Positions 51,876-61,258 are shown, counted from the first letter of the stretch. The stretch: DNA of 64,000 nt from an uncultured Methanolobus sp. (GCF_963667555.1 NZ_OY763421.1:823562-887561); one strand, 5' to 3'. Program-made: numbers and translations. The notes: generated by a model from the sequence alone, not told the origin.

Positions 51876-52510
51876 TCTTTGAACTCAGTATCGATGTGTG
51901 TCCCGTCGCAGAATGGTTTGCTTTTAGATTTTCCGCACCTGCAAAGCGCATAATGATCAGAGGTCTCAGGTTTTGAATCTTCTTTGTCCTCAAGTTCAAT
52001 GCTACCTATTGCATGGTATGGACCATTCTTTACCATGAATATTTCAGGCTCATGAGGATAATCCTTATGAAGCAGACCTTTTAAGGTATAACTTAAAGCT
52101 CCTGATGGACAGGTCCTGATGACCCTGGCGATCTCTTCAGGGTCAGCAGCATCCGGGTCTATCCATGGTTTTTCACCTTTCCTGAAAACTCCAGGTAGTT
52201 TCAGGATACAATGACCTATATGAGAGCAAACAGCCCTGTTATCATGGATTATTATTTCCTTTCCAACAAAATCCACTCTGGTCGATTCAGTGGCCATATC
52301 AGCATTGTTTTCTTTCTTTCCCGAAAAACTGCTGTGCAGGTGAGCTCCGTCACAAAACGGTTTATTCTCAGATTCACCGCACCTGCAAAGTGCCACGGAT
52401 GGACCAGTTTCTATGAAAACTCCCTTTGAATTTCTGAGGGTTTTAAGATCCTTCACAATAAATGGACCGTCTTTTGATACTTTAATAACAGGTTTTTTCT
52501 CTTCGCTCAT
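51863..52510 (-). CDS. CDGSH-Fer4_19-CDGSH iron-sulfur protein
   Basis: This 215-residue protein carries two CDGSH-type [2Fe-2S] motifs: CRCGESENKPFCDGAH near 42-57 and CRCGKSKSKPFCDGTH near 190-205. Between them is a divergent mono-cluster YjdI/Fer4_19-like region (AVCSHIGHCILKLPGVF, RTCPSGALSYTL). It is soluble. The family takes part in iron-sulfur or redox chemistry; the reaction is unknown. It is followed, four bases beyond its start, by the PGF-CTERM protein gene at 52515-53084. Confidence 0.86.
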   Translation of the reverse strand: MSEEKKPVIKVSKDGPFIVKDLKTLRNSKGVFIETGPSVALCRCGESENKPFCDGAHLHSSFSGKKENNADMATESTRVDFVGKEIIIHDNRAVCSHIGHCILKLPGVFRKGEKPWIDPDAADPEEIARVIRTCPSGALSYTLKGLLHKDYPHEPEIFMVKNGPYHAIGSIELEDKEDSKPETSDHYALCRCGKSKSKPFCDGTHIDTEFKDRIN

Positions 52511-52514
52511 GTTT

Positions 52515-53084
52515 TTACCTTTTAATACAGAATGCTGCTATGATTCCAAAAGCAGCAAATATTATCTCAAATCCCGGAGATCTTTCTGCTGTTGTAGTTG
52601 TAGTTGAAGTTGCAGTAATTGTATCGTTTGTAACAGATTTACTGTTTGTGACCGTTGAAGCTTGCGTGTCATCGACAGTCTCAGGTTCATTTTCAGCATC
52701 GATGGTGGTATTGTCGGTGTTTGCCACTTCTGCTGCAGTATCATCAGCAACATCAGGATAGTCAGCAGGATAGTCAGCAGAATGTCCCGGGAATGTCAGT
52801 GCATTGATCTCTTCGATATTAGTAAACCCGTCTCCATCTGAATCCAGATCTTCAATCGCAACAAAGTCTTTTCCATTTTCAGCATATGCCAGACCATAAC
52901 TGTCACGAGCGCCTCCACCATTTGGATTGACATGACATGTATCACAGGTTGCAAGCCGTGTGTCACGGAGATCATATTGATCAACGAACGCTGTCATGTA
53001 ATTCGGTCTTGCAGAAACTGATATCGTGAAAGAACTCAGAAAGATTGTTAGCAAAATTAATCCTATTATAAATTTAGATCTCAT
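52515..53084 (-). CDS. PGF-CTERM surface protein with CxxCH and EF-hand
   Basis: This 189-residue protein has a signal peptide (1-25). It has a single haem-type CDTCHVNPNGGGARDSYGLA near 48 and an EF-hand-like calcium loop DSDGDGFTNIEEINALTFPG near 84. A Thr/Ser/Val-rich stalk and a C-terminal sorting tail (SPGFE, hydrophobic run, KR) follow. The tail matches PGF-CTERM, processed by archaeosortase, so it is lipid-anchored on the surface. Similar CxxCH plus DSDGDG modules occur in secreted bacterial cytochrome-like proteins. Haem attachment is likely but unproven. Confidence 0.8.
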   Translation of the reverse strand: MRSKFIIGLILLTIFLSSFTISVSARPNYMTAFVDQYDLRDTRLATCDTCHVNPNGGGARDSYGLAYAENGKDFVAIEDLDSDGDGFTNIEEINALTFPGHSADYPADYPDVADDTAAEVANTDNTTIDAENEPETVDDTQASTVTNSKSVTNDTITATSTTTTTAERSPGFEIIFAAFGIIAAFCIKR

Positions 53085-53151
53085 ACATTAACCCCATATT
53101 TTTTGGTATTTAGTATTTCAGACACTACATCATATATTTTTCTGATATGCT

Positions 53152-53430
53152 GGCTCTGTAGAAATGCTGCCATTGAAATTCAAAGACAAGAAGAAGACGA
53201 TTAAATGCAGATTCAAAATAACTAAAATAATCCCGAAGGGCACGGCGAAGCCGGCGCTTTACCATCAAAAAAAGCAAAAATCTGCATATGCTACATAGGA
53301 TACTTTACTTACAGGCTTTCGTAGAATTGTCTGTATGAATTTAGTAATCTAATGGATGATCTTCTGTATGGCATCATTGAAATGTGCCGCCGGTGGCGGA
53401 TGGTTGCTTTGTTTTTAGATTGCCAATTAT
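53152..53430 (-). repeat. MITE copy 2, diverged
   Basis: The left end GGCTCTGTAGAAATGCTG matches the terminal repeat of the complete copy at 59214-59543. Read on the minus strand it holds CATCCGCCACCGGCGGCACA and GCGCCGGCTTCGCCGTGCCC with TTCGGGA. The right end lacks the second terminal repeat. It lies between the two CxxCH protein genes. Confidence 0.75.
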
Positions 53431-53512
53431 TTGCGGAATAAAAAAAGTAGAGTTAGTGCTGCCCATCATTATCTGTACACAGTCGATATGCAGCACTTTA
53501 TTTAATGCTCAT

Positions 53513-54100
53513 TCAATACTTCATTTTCTTAAGATAGAATACTAATATTATCATTGAAACAGCCGTAATTGACTCAAATCCTGGGGATTGCTGATCACTT
53601 GCAGCGGTTTCGGTAGTTTCAGAAGCCTCGGAAGTACTGGAAGTTTCTGCAGATACCTCACTTTCCGTCTCAGTTGTTTCCTGTTCCTGAGTATTATCAA
53701 CCATGGTCTCTTCTGTGGTTCCGGTTACGGTTTCATTAACAGTAGTTCCGGTTGTTTCTGTTGTATTTACCACAGCAACGGTTTCGATCATAGGATGATC
53801 ACCGGAGTCTCCTGGAAATGTCAGTGCATTAATTTCTTCCAGATTTGTAAATCCATCCCCGTCAGAGTCCTTTCCTTCAATTCCTGTAAAACTTCTGGTA
53901 TAGGAATATGCCCTTCCATATGGGTCAAGTGATCCTCCGTTTGGTCCGGAATGACAGACATCGCAGGTATCGAGTACCGTACCTCCGGTGTTGTAATGCT
54001 GATTGAAGGATGTCAGATAGCCAGACTTTGCTGAGATCACAGGTGTGCCTATCAAAATAATGGTCATTAAAAACAGTCCGATAACTAGTTTATGTTTCAT
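53513..54100 (-). CDS. PGF-CTERM surface protein, paralogue
   Basis: The ATG at 54100, with GGAGAGAG before it, gives 195 residues and the same order as the 52515-53084 product: signal peptide, CDVCHSGPNGGSLDPYGRAY, a DSDGDGFTNLEEINALTFPG calcium loop, a Thr/Glu-rich stalk and the SPGFE tail followed by a hydrophobic segment and KKMKY. The two are tandem duplicates. They would sit at the cell surface. A single haem c per protein is inferred from CxxCH. Confidence 0.8.
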   Translation of the reverse strand: MKHKLVIGLFLMTIILIGTPVISAKSGYLTSFNQHYNTGGTVLDTCDVCHSGPNGGSLDPYGRAYSYTRSFTGIEGKDSDGDGFTNLEEINALTFPGDSGDHPMIETVAVVNTTETTGTTVNETVTGTTEETMVDNTQEQETTETESEVSAETSSTSEASETTETAASDQQSPGFESITAVSMIILVFYLKKMKY

Positions 54101-54258
54101 ACTCTCTCTCCACATTTCCCGATATGCTTTATTTCTTCTCAGTAATATTTAGCTCTTATTATACTACAAAAAATCTGTAAATACAAAGAAATAAATATTT
54201 TTATCAAAAAACTTATTAAAAGTCAGGTACTATTCATTGAAGATTACGTGGGGGTAAA

Positions 54259-54981
54259 ATGAAACTTCAAAACTGTCTTCTAATATCAATTATTTTTTTG
54301 TTGGTTCTGATACCAACTGCAACCGCCGATATTATTCCTTCTGGAATGAAAATATATGAAAGATGTATAAGTATATCAAACCTTGATGAATACCCGGATG
54401 TAGTTTTTGTAGGATACATAACAGGTCCGGTAATCCAGTGTCAGAATCCGTATGTGATCAATTCCAGCGACTGTTTGACACAATTCTATAAAGCCAATAC
54501 CCTTACTGTCTATGCTATTGAGAAAGATCATTTTGACAATAACGGAATTGAAGACCTGGATTTTGAATCCGAATCTGAATCTAATTATGTGTCTTACTCT
54601 TTTGATTATGATGTGAACTGGGGTTATGCCGTTGTTGCAAATCCCCTTACAAGAGAAGAAAGATACTACTCTGTGGCAGGATTTAACGATACGGCACTGA
54701 TACTCTATGAAGAAAGAAGAGTATCGATTTATGGTTCTGTAGTTAAAAATGAGGATACGTTCGATAAACCTGACATACCTGATATGAGGTCATTTATCAG
54801 CGAGCAGGAACAAAAAATGGAACACAATGACTCAGAAAAATACGACATTCAGTTACATGAAGATAATGAGATTAATAAGACTCAGGTTTCTGAAATGACA
54901 GGGAATAGTTCTGATGCCGGAATGAGCATAAAAGATTCAATATTAAGTTTCTTCCGACACATTTTTGGAAAACAGCAATGA
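54259..54981 (+). CDS. secreted hypothetical protein
   Basis: This 240-residue protein has a signal peptide (about 1-24), four cysteines that may pair, and a Glu/Asp/Lys-rich C-terminal part. GGGGGT stands a few bases before the ATG. No domain is recognised. It may form an operon with the following membrane-protein gene. Confidence 0.6.
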   Translation: MKLQNCLLISIIFLLVLIPTATADIIPSGMKIYERCISISNLDEYPDVVFVGYITGPVIQCQNPYVINSSDCLTQFYKANTLTVYAIEKDHFDNNGIEDLDFESESESNYVSYSFDYDVNWGYAVVANPLTREERYYSVAGFNDTALILYEERRVSIYGSVVKNEDTFDKPDIPDMRSFISEQEQKMEHNDSEKYDIQLHEDNEINKTQVSEMTGNSSDAGMSIKDSILSFFRHIFGKQQ

Positions 54982-55011
54982 AACCTGATTGCCAGGAAAA
55001 CTCCGAGGAAA

Positions 55012-55371
55012 ATGCTGCACGTTTATAGTTTCATTCTTTCCCTTTTTCTGACAATACTGATAGAGACATCAGTTCTGTTCCTGCTGATGCGATACTATTT
55101 CAAGGATAGTGAGATCAAAACTTCTCTCCTGTTATTTGCGGGGATTTTCTCTTCCTTTTCAACGCTTCCATATCTTTGGTTCCTGTTACCCCAGTTCATT
55201 GATTCATACGGAGACCTGGTTGTGATTGGTGAATCTTCGGTCATTTTAATAGAAGCTGTGTTCTATTATTTTGTTTTGAAAGTGACTATACAAAGAGCGC
55301 TTCAATTGTCGGCTATTTGTAATCTGGTATCATTTACTGTAGGACTGGTGATTGCTGCTTTTATAATTTGA
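55012..55371 (+). CDS. small membrane protein, 119 residues
   Basis: Four hydrophobic segments (about 5-28, 40-60, 71-90 and 99-118). GAGG lies three bases before the ATG, rather close. No motif known to me. Confidence 0.6.
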   Translation: MLHVYSFILSLFLTILIETSVLFLLMRYYFKDSEIKTSLLLFAGIFSSFSTLPYLWFLLPQFIDSYGDLVVIGESSVILIEAVFYYFVLKVTIQRALQLSAICNLVSFTVGLVIAAFII

Positions 55372-55462
55372 TCCATTCCGATTCCTACTCACATTCCTTC
55401 TCTTTCTTCATTCTGTTTCTGTTCAGAAGATTCTTTATAGCTTATCGTTCCCTCTACTAATC

Positions 55463-55981
55463 ATGGAATACCAGAACGGGGAATTTGAGGAAGAGACTTT
55501 TAAGGGTACTGATCTTTCGGATGGATCATTCAGGAACACTAAATTCATTGAATGTGTTTTTGAGAACTGCAAATTATCCAACGTTGACCTGAACAATAGC
55601 AGATTGCAGGATGTCAGGTTCAAGAACTGTAAAATTGTAGGACTGGATTTTTCAAAATGTAACGATTTTATATTCAGTATTGGATTCGAGAATTGTTACC
55701 TTTCGTATTGCATATTCTCGGATATGGACCTTGAGAACACTGAGTTTCTCGACTGTCAGGTTAATGATTGTGATTTTGTAAATACTAGCCTTAAAAACAC
55801 AAACTTTGAAGGTTCTGACCTTACAAACAGTCTTTTCAGGAAAACTAATATGAGTAACGCATCTTTCAGGAATGCGAGGAATTATTCTATCGACCCGAAC
55901 AACAATTTCCTCAAGAAGACGAAATTCTCAATTCCTGAAGTTATCTCGCTGTTAAGCGTTTATGATATCGAGATCGAATGA
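55463..55981 (+). CDS. pentapeptide-repeat protein
   Basis: Tandem five-residue repeats such as LSDGSFRNTKFIECVFENCK and SNVDLNNSRLQDVRF build a right-handed quadrilateral beta-helix over most of the 172 residues, with Phe/Leu at the inward positions. The family includes DNA-mimic and scaffold proteins. No adjacent quinolone or topoisomerase gene suggests its role. Confidence 0.85.
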   Translation: MEYQNGEFEEETFKGTDLSDGSFRNTKFIECVFENCKLSNVDLNNSRLQDVRFKNCKIVGLDFSKCNDFIFSIGFENCYLSYCIFSDMDLENTEFLDCQVNDCDFVNTSLKNTNFEGSDLTNSLFRKTNMSNASFRNARNYSIDPNNNFLKKTKFSIPEVISLLSVYDIEIE

Positions 55982-56102
55982 CCATACAATTAATTATTTT
56001 TATAATATATTATCTAATATGATAAAAAGGTAGAAATAGTATACCTTCTATTTTTAATTCACAGTTTAATTTACAAGCCTGGATTTTTAAGTGGGTAAAA
56101 AC

Positions 56103-56510
56103 ATGAAAACAACATACAAGATAGCAGGTGGTCTCTTATTATCATTTATCATCCTGTATGTGATACTTCCTTTTTTGATCGTTGGAACTCCAACTCCTTT
56201 CTATCAGATCAAGAATACAGATACTGTAGGTCATAAGGTTACAGTTGAGATCTTTGACCCACAAAATGAATCCATTCATAAAAAGGATTATTATCTGGAA
56301 CCAGGTGAAGCTTTTAAAAAAGCCAAACCTCCTGTTCTTATTGCTAAGACCTATTTTATTGATGACGAATGTGGATGCCGCGTTAAAAGCATTCTTGACG
56401 ACAACTCTTCTGTATACCTTACCATTGACTATAATCCATGGAATGAGCCTTACATTTTCATTTCAGAGAACGGATTTGCTATGAAAGAACATAGTGTCTG
56501 TTCTGAATAA
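56103..56510 (+). CDS. hypothetical membrane-anchored protein
   Basis: The ATG at 56103 is preferred over GTG at 56091. The 135-residue product has one N-terminal membrane helix (about 7-27), then an extracytoplasmic beta-rich part with CGCR and a C-terminal Cys. The family is not recognised. Confidence 0.55.
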   Translation: MKTTYKIAGGLLLSFIILYVILPFLIVGTPTPFYQIKNTDTVGHKVTVEIFDPQNESIHKKDYYLEPGEAFKKAKPPVLIAKTYFIDDECGCRVKSILDDNSSVYLTIDYNPWNEPYIFISENGFAMKEHSVCSE

Positions 56511-56738
56511 TGGATGAATGGATTTTTAGATTTTTCAGGATTTTAATTACGAAAGATACTTACTAAATATGTTAGCCTTTGCCATTAAAAAACAGCAAGA
56601 AGATGAGACTCAAACATAAAAGCTTATGAATGAGTATGAATACATGTTTAGGAAAATAGTTACAAATTTAATAAGATCAACAAATTCCCATATTTAGTTC
56701 AATTTTCAAGGATAGGACATTGATGCTTTTAAGGTGGG

Positions 56739-57533
56739 TTGAACTTGAAGAAAAAACAGCTTATAGACGTAATATTTGCCTCTGAGAAAAGAAAAAAAGT
56801 CCTCCTTATGTTAAAGGATGGACCTCAGGAAATGAAGTTTCTCTTAGAGGAGCTTGACACCAACAGGGCGGCACTTCTTCCCCAGATCAGGATTCTTGAA
56901 GACCATTCCCTTGTGTACCAGTCTGGGGATTCTTATGGGCTGACAATTATCGGTAAAATTGTTGTTGACGAGATGAAACCTTTCCTTGATACAATCGAAT
57001 CACTTAACAAACACAGCCATTATCTGAGCACACATAATACAGAGTCGCTTCCTGATCATCTTTTTGAGCGCATCAGTGAGTTAAGACATTGCCAGATCGT
57101 AGAGCCAAGCCTTGTAAACACATATGAGATAAACAGGGAATTCTTTGAAAAAGCAAAAAGCTCAGGATCACTTCGATTTATTTTCACTTTCCTGCATCCG
57201 ACCTTTCCGGAAATACTTTCCCATTACCTTGTGAGGAATATCGATATTTCCATTATACTCACCCAGGATCTGTTAGATAAGATCAAAACGGATCTTCCGG
57301 AAAAGTTTAAACGAGCTCTTGTTCACGACAGGATGAAGTTTTACGTTTACAGGAAAGACATTAAGATAGCATCCCTTTCAATAAGTGACGATTGTTTTGT
57401 CCTGAGGTTGCTTTTCAATAATAATGAGTTCAGCAGCAAACAGGTGTACTGTTGCCATCATGAAGCTTACAAATGGAGCCAGGATCTTTTTGACCATTTC
57501 ATGAAAGATGCTGAAAGGATCACAGGTATATAA
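56739..57533 (+). CDS. FilR1/Msr-type transcriptional regulator 1
   Basis: This 264-residue protein combines an N-terminal winged helix (VIFASEKRKKVLLMLKDGPQ then LDTNRAALLPQIRILEDHSL, residues 11-63) with the FilR1 (DUF1724) domain (LRFIFTFLHPTFPEILSHYL; the C-terminal RLLFNNNEFSSKQVYC). The Msr regulators of Methanosarcina belong here and activate methanol-methyltransferase genes. No such gene is near. TTG start with AAGGTGGG upstream. First of three tandem copies. Confidence 0.85.
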   Translation: MNLKKKQLIDVIFASEKRKKVLLMLKDGPQEMKFLLEELDTNRAALLPQIRILEDHSLVYQSGDSYGLTIIGKIVVDEMKPFLDTIESLNKHSHYLSTHNTESLPDHLFERISELRHCQIVEPSLVNTYEINREFFEKAKSSGSLRFIFTFLHPTFPEILSHYLVRNIDISIILTQDLLDKIKTDLPEKFKRALVHDRMKFYVYRKDIKIASLSISDDCFVLRLLFNNNEFSSKQVYCCHHEAYKWSQDLFDHFMKDAERITGI

Positions 57534-57564
57534 TCATTGTCAACACATCTGAAGGTTACATACT

Positions 57565-58350
57565 ATGACAAAAGACTTGCTTGATGTTATTTTTGCTTCA
57601 GATAAAAGAAAGAACGTACTTCTGATGCTGCATGACGGACAAAAGGACATGCCATTTCTGCTTGCGGGTCTAAATACCACACGTCCGGCGTTGTTACCAC
57701 AGATCAAGATCCTGAAAAAAAACAATCTTATTTATCAATCGGGTGATAGTTACGGACTGACAAATATTGGTAAGACCGTGGTGGATGAGCTGACATCATT
57801 CCTGAACACTATAGATACTCTGGATGAGATCAATGGTTACCTGACCACACACAAAATAGAAGGGATTCCTGAAGATTTCCTGAAAAGGATAAGCGAGATA
57901 CGGGGATGTCAGGTCGTTGAACCGAGCCTGGTCAATGCACATGAGCTGAATGCAGATCATTTTAAAATTGGAATAGAATCAAAAGCGATTTATTTTGTAT
58001 TCACTTTCATGCACCCTTCATGTCCCTGGATTTTGCAGCAACTTGCTGATAAGAATATACATCTTGAAATGATTTTCACCAAAGACCTTGTAGATGTATT
58101 AATTGAAGGGTGGAAGGATGAATTCAGTCATTACCTTGGTTATGATAATCTAAAATTCTATACATATGAAAAAGAGATCGGAATTTCTTCTCTTACGGTA
58201 ACTGATACTACTTTTCAGTTAAGACTGCTGTTCAACAATAATGAATTCAGCAACAAACAGATTATTTCCATGAGTCCGCAGGGAAGACAATGGGGTAAAG
58301 AGCTGTACGATCATTACCTGAAAGATGCTAAACCTATTACCCATATTTAA
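57565..58350 (+). CDS. FilR1/Msr-type transcriptional regulator 2
   Basis: This 261-residue paralogue starts at an ATG. Winged helix: IFASDKRKNVLLMLHDGQKD then LNTTRPALLPQIKILKKNNL; FilR1 domain: IYFVFTFMHPSCPWILQQLA and the closing RLLFNNNEFSNKQIISMSPQ. Together with the neighbours it forms a run of three same-direction genes separated by 31 and 60 bases, likely products of tandem duplication. Its ligand is unknown. Confidence 0.85.
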   Translation: MTKDLLDVIFASDKRKNVLLMLHDGQKDMPFLLAGLNTTRPALLPQIKILKKNNLIYQSGDSYGLTNIGKTVVDELTSFLNTIDTLDEINGYLTTHKIEGIPEDFLKRISEIRGCQVVEPSLVNAHELNADHFKIGIESKAIYFVFTFMHPSCPWILQQLADKNIHLEMIFTKDLVDVLIEGWKDEFSHYLGYDNLKFYTYEKEIGISSLTVTDTTFQLRLLFNNNEFSNKQIISMSPQGRQWGKELYDHYLKDAKPITHI

Positions 58351-58410
58351 AACGAGAAATAAGTCTTAAACTGATATTTACTTGTATGTTTTTAGAAGGA
58401 GATGGTACTT

Positions 58411-59196
58411 ATGAGTAACTCATTTGTTGATGTCATTTTTGCATCGGAGAAACGAAAAAACGTACTTTTATTGTTACAGGATGGATCAAAAGATATTACC
58501 TTTCTTCTTGAACAGCTAAAAACTACAAGAACCTCATTGCTTCCTCAACTGAAGATCATGGAGAAACATGATATCATCTCACATTCAGGAAGTGATTATA
58601 CACTCACAAGAATGGGCAAACTGCTGGCAGATGCAGCAAAACCTTTCATTGAAACGCTGGAGACTCTGGACAGGAGTGACTCTTATTTATCTTCTCACTA
58701 TTATGATGGAATCCCTGAACAGTTTCTGAAACGAATCCGGGAAATTAAGGATTTTGTTTTGATAGAACCTGATCATGTGGATGCACAAAGACTGAATGCA
58801 GAATATCTTGCAGAGGCGCTTGGATCAAAAGCGATATATTTTGTATTTACGTTCATGCATCCGGGAACTATTCCAGTGCTTCAGCAGTTACTTGATAGTA
58901 ATATCGATGTTTCGATCATTGACAGCGAAGAACTGACTGACAAGCTAATAAATGAAATGCCAGTTACCTGTCGGTATTTCCTGACATTTGACAACTTTAG
59001 GATCCATTCATACTCTGAAAATATAGGTATTTGTTCACTTACAGTAACAGACAATGGATTTTTACTACGGCTTCTGTTCAAGAACAACGAGTTCAGCAAT
59101 AAACAGATAATTTGTATGAGTCCGCAGGGACGTAAGTGGGCAAAGGACCTTTACGACCATTATGAGAAAGATGCGGTACTGATTACTGATTTTTAA
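58411..59196 (+). CDS. FilR1/Msr-type transcriptional regulator 3
   Basis: The ATG at 58411 is nine bases after AAGGAG, while the earlier ATG (58402) abuts it and is unlikely. The 261-residue product has the same layout: IFASEKRKNVLLLLQDGSKD then LKTTRTSLLPQLKIMEKHDI, and YFVFTFMHPGTIPVLQQLLD. It resembles copy 2 most (AIYFVFTFMHP shared). The complete MITE lies right behind its stop. Confidence 0.86.
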   Translation: MSNSFVDVIFASEKRKNVLLLLQDGSKDITFLLEQLKTTRTSLLPQLKIMEKHDIISHSGSDYTLTRMGKLLADAAKPFIETLETLDRSDSYLSSHYYDGIPEQFLKRIREIKDFVLIEPDHVDAQRLNAEYLAEALGSKAIYFVFTFMHPGTIPVLQQLLDSNIDVSIIDSEELTDKLINEMPVTCRYFLTFDNFRIHSYSENIGICSLTVTDNGFLLRLLFKNNEFSNKQIICMSPQGRKWAKDLYDHYEKDAVLITDF

Positions 59197-59213
59197 AAAG
59201 GGAATGAATTTAA

Positions 59214-59543
59214 GGCTCTATAGAAATCTTGTTTATATAAGGGACACGAACTTTGTTTTTTTAGTTCCAAACCCAAAAAAACAATTTGCAAGCTAAAACC
59301 AAAGAAACCCTCCGCCGAAGGTGGCACATTCCAATACCTCTGCGCAGAGAAAATTGCATTTATGCTTGAGAATTCTACAGAAGGCATGCGAAAAAGTAGT
59401 CCACTGCAAATGTCAATTATTAATCTTTATCTAATGGAAAAACGCCGGCTTCGCCGTACCCTTCGGGACAATTCAAGTTATCTATGGTATGTGATGAATC
59501 GATTTATGTTTCCTTTAAGTAAAGGAAGGATTTCTACAAAGCC
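59214..59543 (+). mobile_element. complete MITE with terminal inverted repeats
   Basis: The left end GGCTCTATAGAAATCTTG (59214-59231) and the right end AAGGATTTCTACAAAGCC (59526-59543) are imperfect inverted repeats, flanked by a possible TAA duplication. Inside lies a GC-rich double hairpin, CGCCGGCTTCGCCG followed by CCCTTCGGG, in otherwise AT-rich sequence. There is no transposase. Partial copies occur at 8.4, 53.2 and 61.4 kb. Confidence 0.8.
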
Positions 59544-59579
59544 TAAAAAATGGTTCATTAAGAACCATTTTAATCAATT

Positions 59580-60473
59580 TTATTCGTAAGCTTCCAGAGC
59601 AAGCTCGAATTCCTCATCTGCTTTGTCGTAATTTTTATCATCCATGTATCCGCAGGCTTTTCCACAATGTTCTGAGAAAGCTATAATCATATCATATGCA
59701 ACACTGCTTTCAATTGCAGTAATTGAGAGTTCAGAATAATCTGAATCTTCAAGATCTGAAATTAAATCTCTGGTATCGGTAAAGTTTGATGCGGAGTATT
59801 CAAAGCAAGTTTGAGCTTTCTCCCATTTCTCTTCTTCGTAATATTCAAGAGCTTTATCATAGTTTTCCCATCCATATACTTGAGCTGAAAGACTCTTTTT
59901 AAGAGTAAGAAGTTCTGACGTTATTTCCAGGTTATTGTATACAGATTCTCTGTCTAATATCAGAATTGGCTTTAATTCGACAGGAACTTCATCCATTTCA
60001 ATTTGAGATGACAACTCCTTTGCATTTTCCAGATTTGGAATTGCACTCTCAAGAGATGTTCCAAACTTTGCAATTTCATCATGAGCGCTATCATATTCAT
60101 CGATATTGATGTAAGTCCTTGCTTTTAGCAGATGATCATAACAATCCAGAAGGTCTTCCTCGGCTGCTATGCTTTCCAGATAATAGTTACATATTATCAT
60201 ATTTACGTCAATAAGCTTCTGTTCTTCTGTATCTTCAGTACTGGTATCTTCTAGAATATCCAGTGCATCCTCATAACTGACTTTAGCTGCATAAAGTCTG
60301 TTTCGTGCATCAGTAGGTGAATCTGTATCTATATCTTCAATTAATTCTTCTCCGGAAGACATAAGAGAAGTTGCAAGTTCAATATTCTTGCTGGAAGCAC
60401 TTTGTTTCTCTTCTACACAACCGGACATTGCTAACATTGTCACTAATACTACCATTATAATCCATTTTTTCAA
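59580..60473 (-). CDS. helical lipoprotein
   Basis: This 297-residue protein has a short signal peptide with the lipobox LAMSGC near residue 18. The rest is helical and acidic, with TPR-like spacing (YDKALEYYEEEKWEKAQTCF and DKNYDKADEEFELALEAYE near the end). It probably sits on the outer membrane face and binds other proteins. The family is not recognised. Confidence 0.68.
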   Translation of the reverse strand: MKKWIIMVVLVTMLAMSGCVEEKQSASSKNIELATSLMSSGEELIEDIDTDSPTDARNRLYAAKVSYEDALDILEDTSTEDTEEQKLIDVNMIICNYYLESIAAEEDLLDCYDHLLKARTYINIDEYDSAHDEIAKFGTSLESAIPNLENAKELSSQIEMDEVPVELKPILILDRESVYNNLEITSELLTLKKSLSAQVYGWENYDKALEYYEEEKWEKAQTCFEYSASNFTDTRDLISDLEDSDYSELSITAIESSVAYDMIIAFSEHCGKACGYMDDKNYDKADEEFELALEAYE

Positions 60474-60571
60474 AAATAACCACCTTTTGTATCAACATTA
60501 TAACTTGCTGAATAAGTAGGGATTGTTAATATGTCATAAAAATTTGTCGATTATATTTTGAAAAGTGCCTA

Positions 60572-61258
60572 TCATATGAAATAAATTATGAATTTGAGCA
60601 CTTCGTAAGTCGCATAGAATACCGCTGGAATTCCAACTGTAAGTATGGCCTGTTTTGTTGAGAGATTCCTCCCATGTTTCATTCCATTCATCCATATATA
60701 CAACGCCAGACCAAATAGTGCAATGGATAACAAGGTGCTGAACACATTAAGAGGTATATTTGCGTAGATCAGTTCATGTACAAACATGCTTGTATCACCT
60801 GTCTTATCCATGTTTTCAATTATGGCAATAAGATCGATCTCAGGGATCAATAACCATAAATAAACAGGTGTAAGCAGGGTGTCTATGATGTAAGGAATAA
60901 AACCATAAGATGTGAATTCAAGTATTCTTTTAAAACTGCCAGTTCCACGGAATATAGCAGAGAAAAGATAAAACACACCAGCGGTTGTAATCCACATAAT
61001 AAGAATTCCAATTAAAGAAATTATCAGGATCATCAGGAGAATTATTGCAAAAAACATGTACATGCCAGAAGTAATTGAAGAAAGGTCCATTGCTGAGTTT
61101 GAAGAATAATGAGATATGAATATTATTGAGACTAGGGTTAGCATGAATAATCTTGCCAGCCAGAGACCTAAAATAATGTAAAGTGGTCTTTTCAGATCTT
61201 CCGGTTCATTCATTCTGTTCCTGAAAAACTCATTAGGATCTCTAAATAATTCCAGCAT
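60572..61258 (-). CDS. YIP1-family membrane protein
   Basis: This 228-residue protein begins with the typical FRDPNEFFRNRMNEPEDLKR stretch before five hydrophobic segments (about 25-47, 66-92, 96-118, 150-165 and 170-215). This matches the archaeal/bacterial Yip1 domain. A role in membrane organisation is presumed; no substrate is known. Confidence 0.82.
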   Translation of the reverse strand: MLELFRDPNEFFRNRMNEPEDLKRPLYIILGLWLARLFMLTLVSIIFISHYSSNSAMDLSSITSGMYMFFAIILLMILIISLIGILIMWITTAGVFYLFSAIFRGTGSFKRILEFTSYGFIPYIIDTLLTPVYLWLLIPEIDLIAIIENMDKTGDTSMFVHELIYANIPLNVFSTLLSIALFGLALYIWMNGMKHGRNLSTKQAILTVGIPAVFYATYEVLKFIIYFI

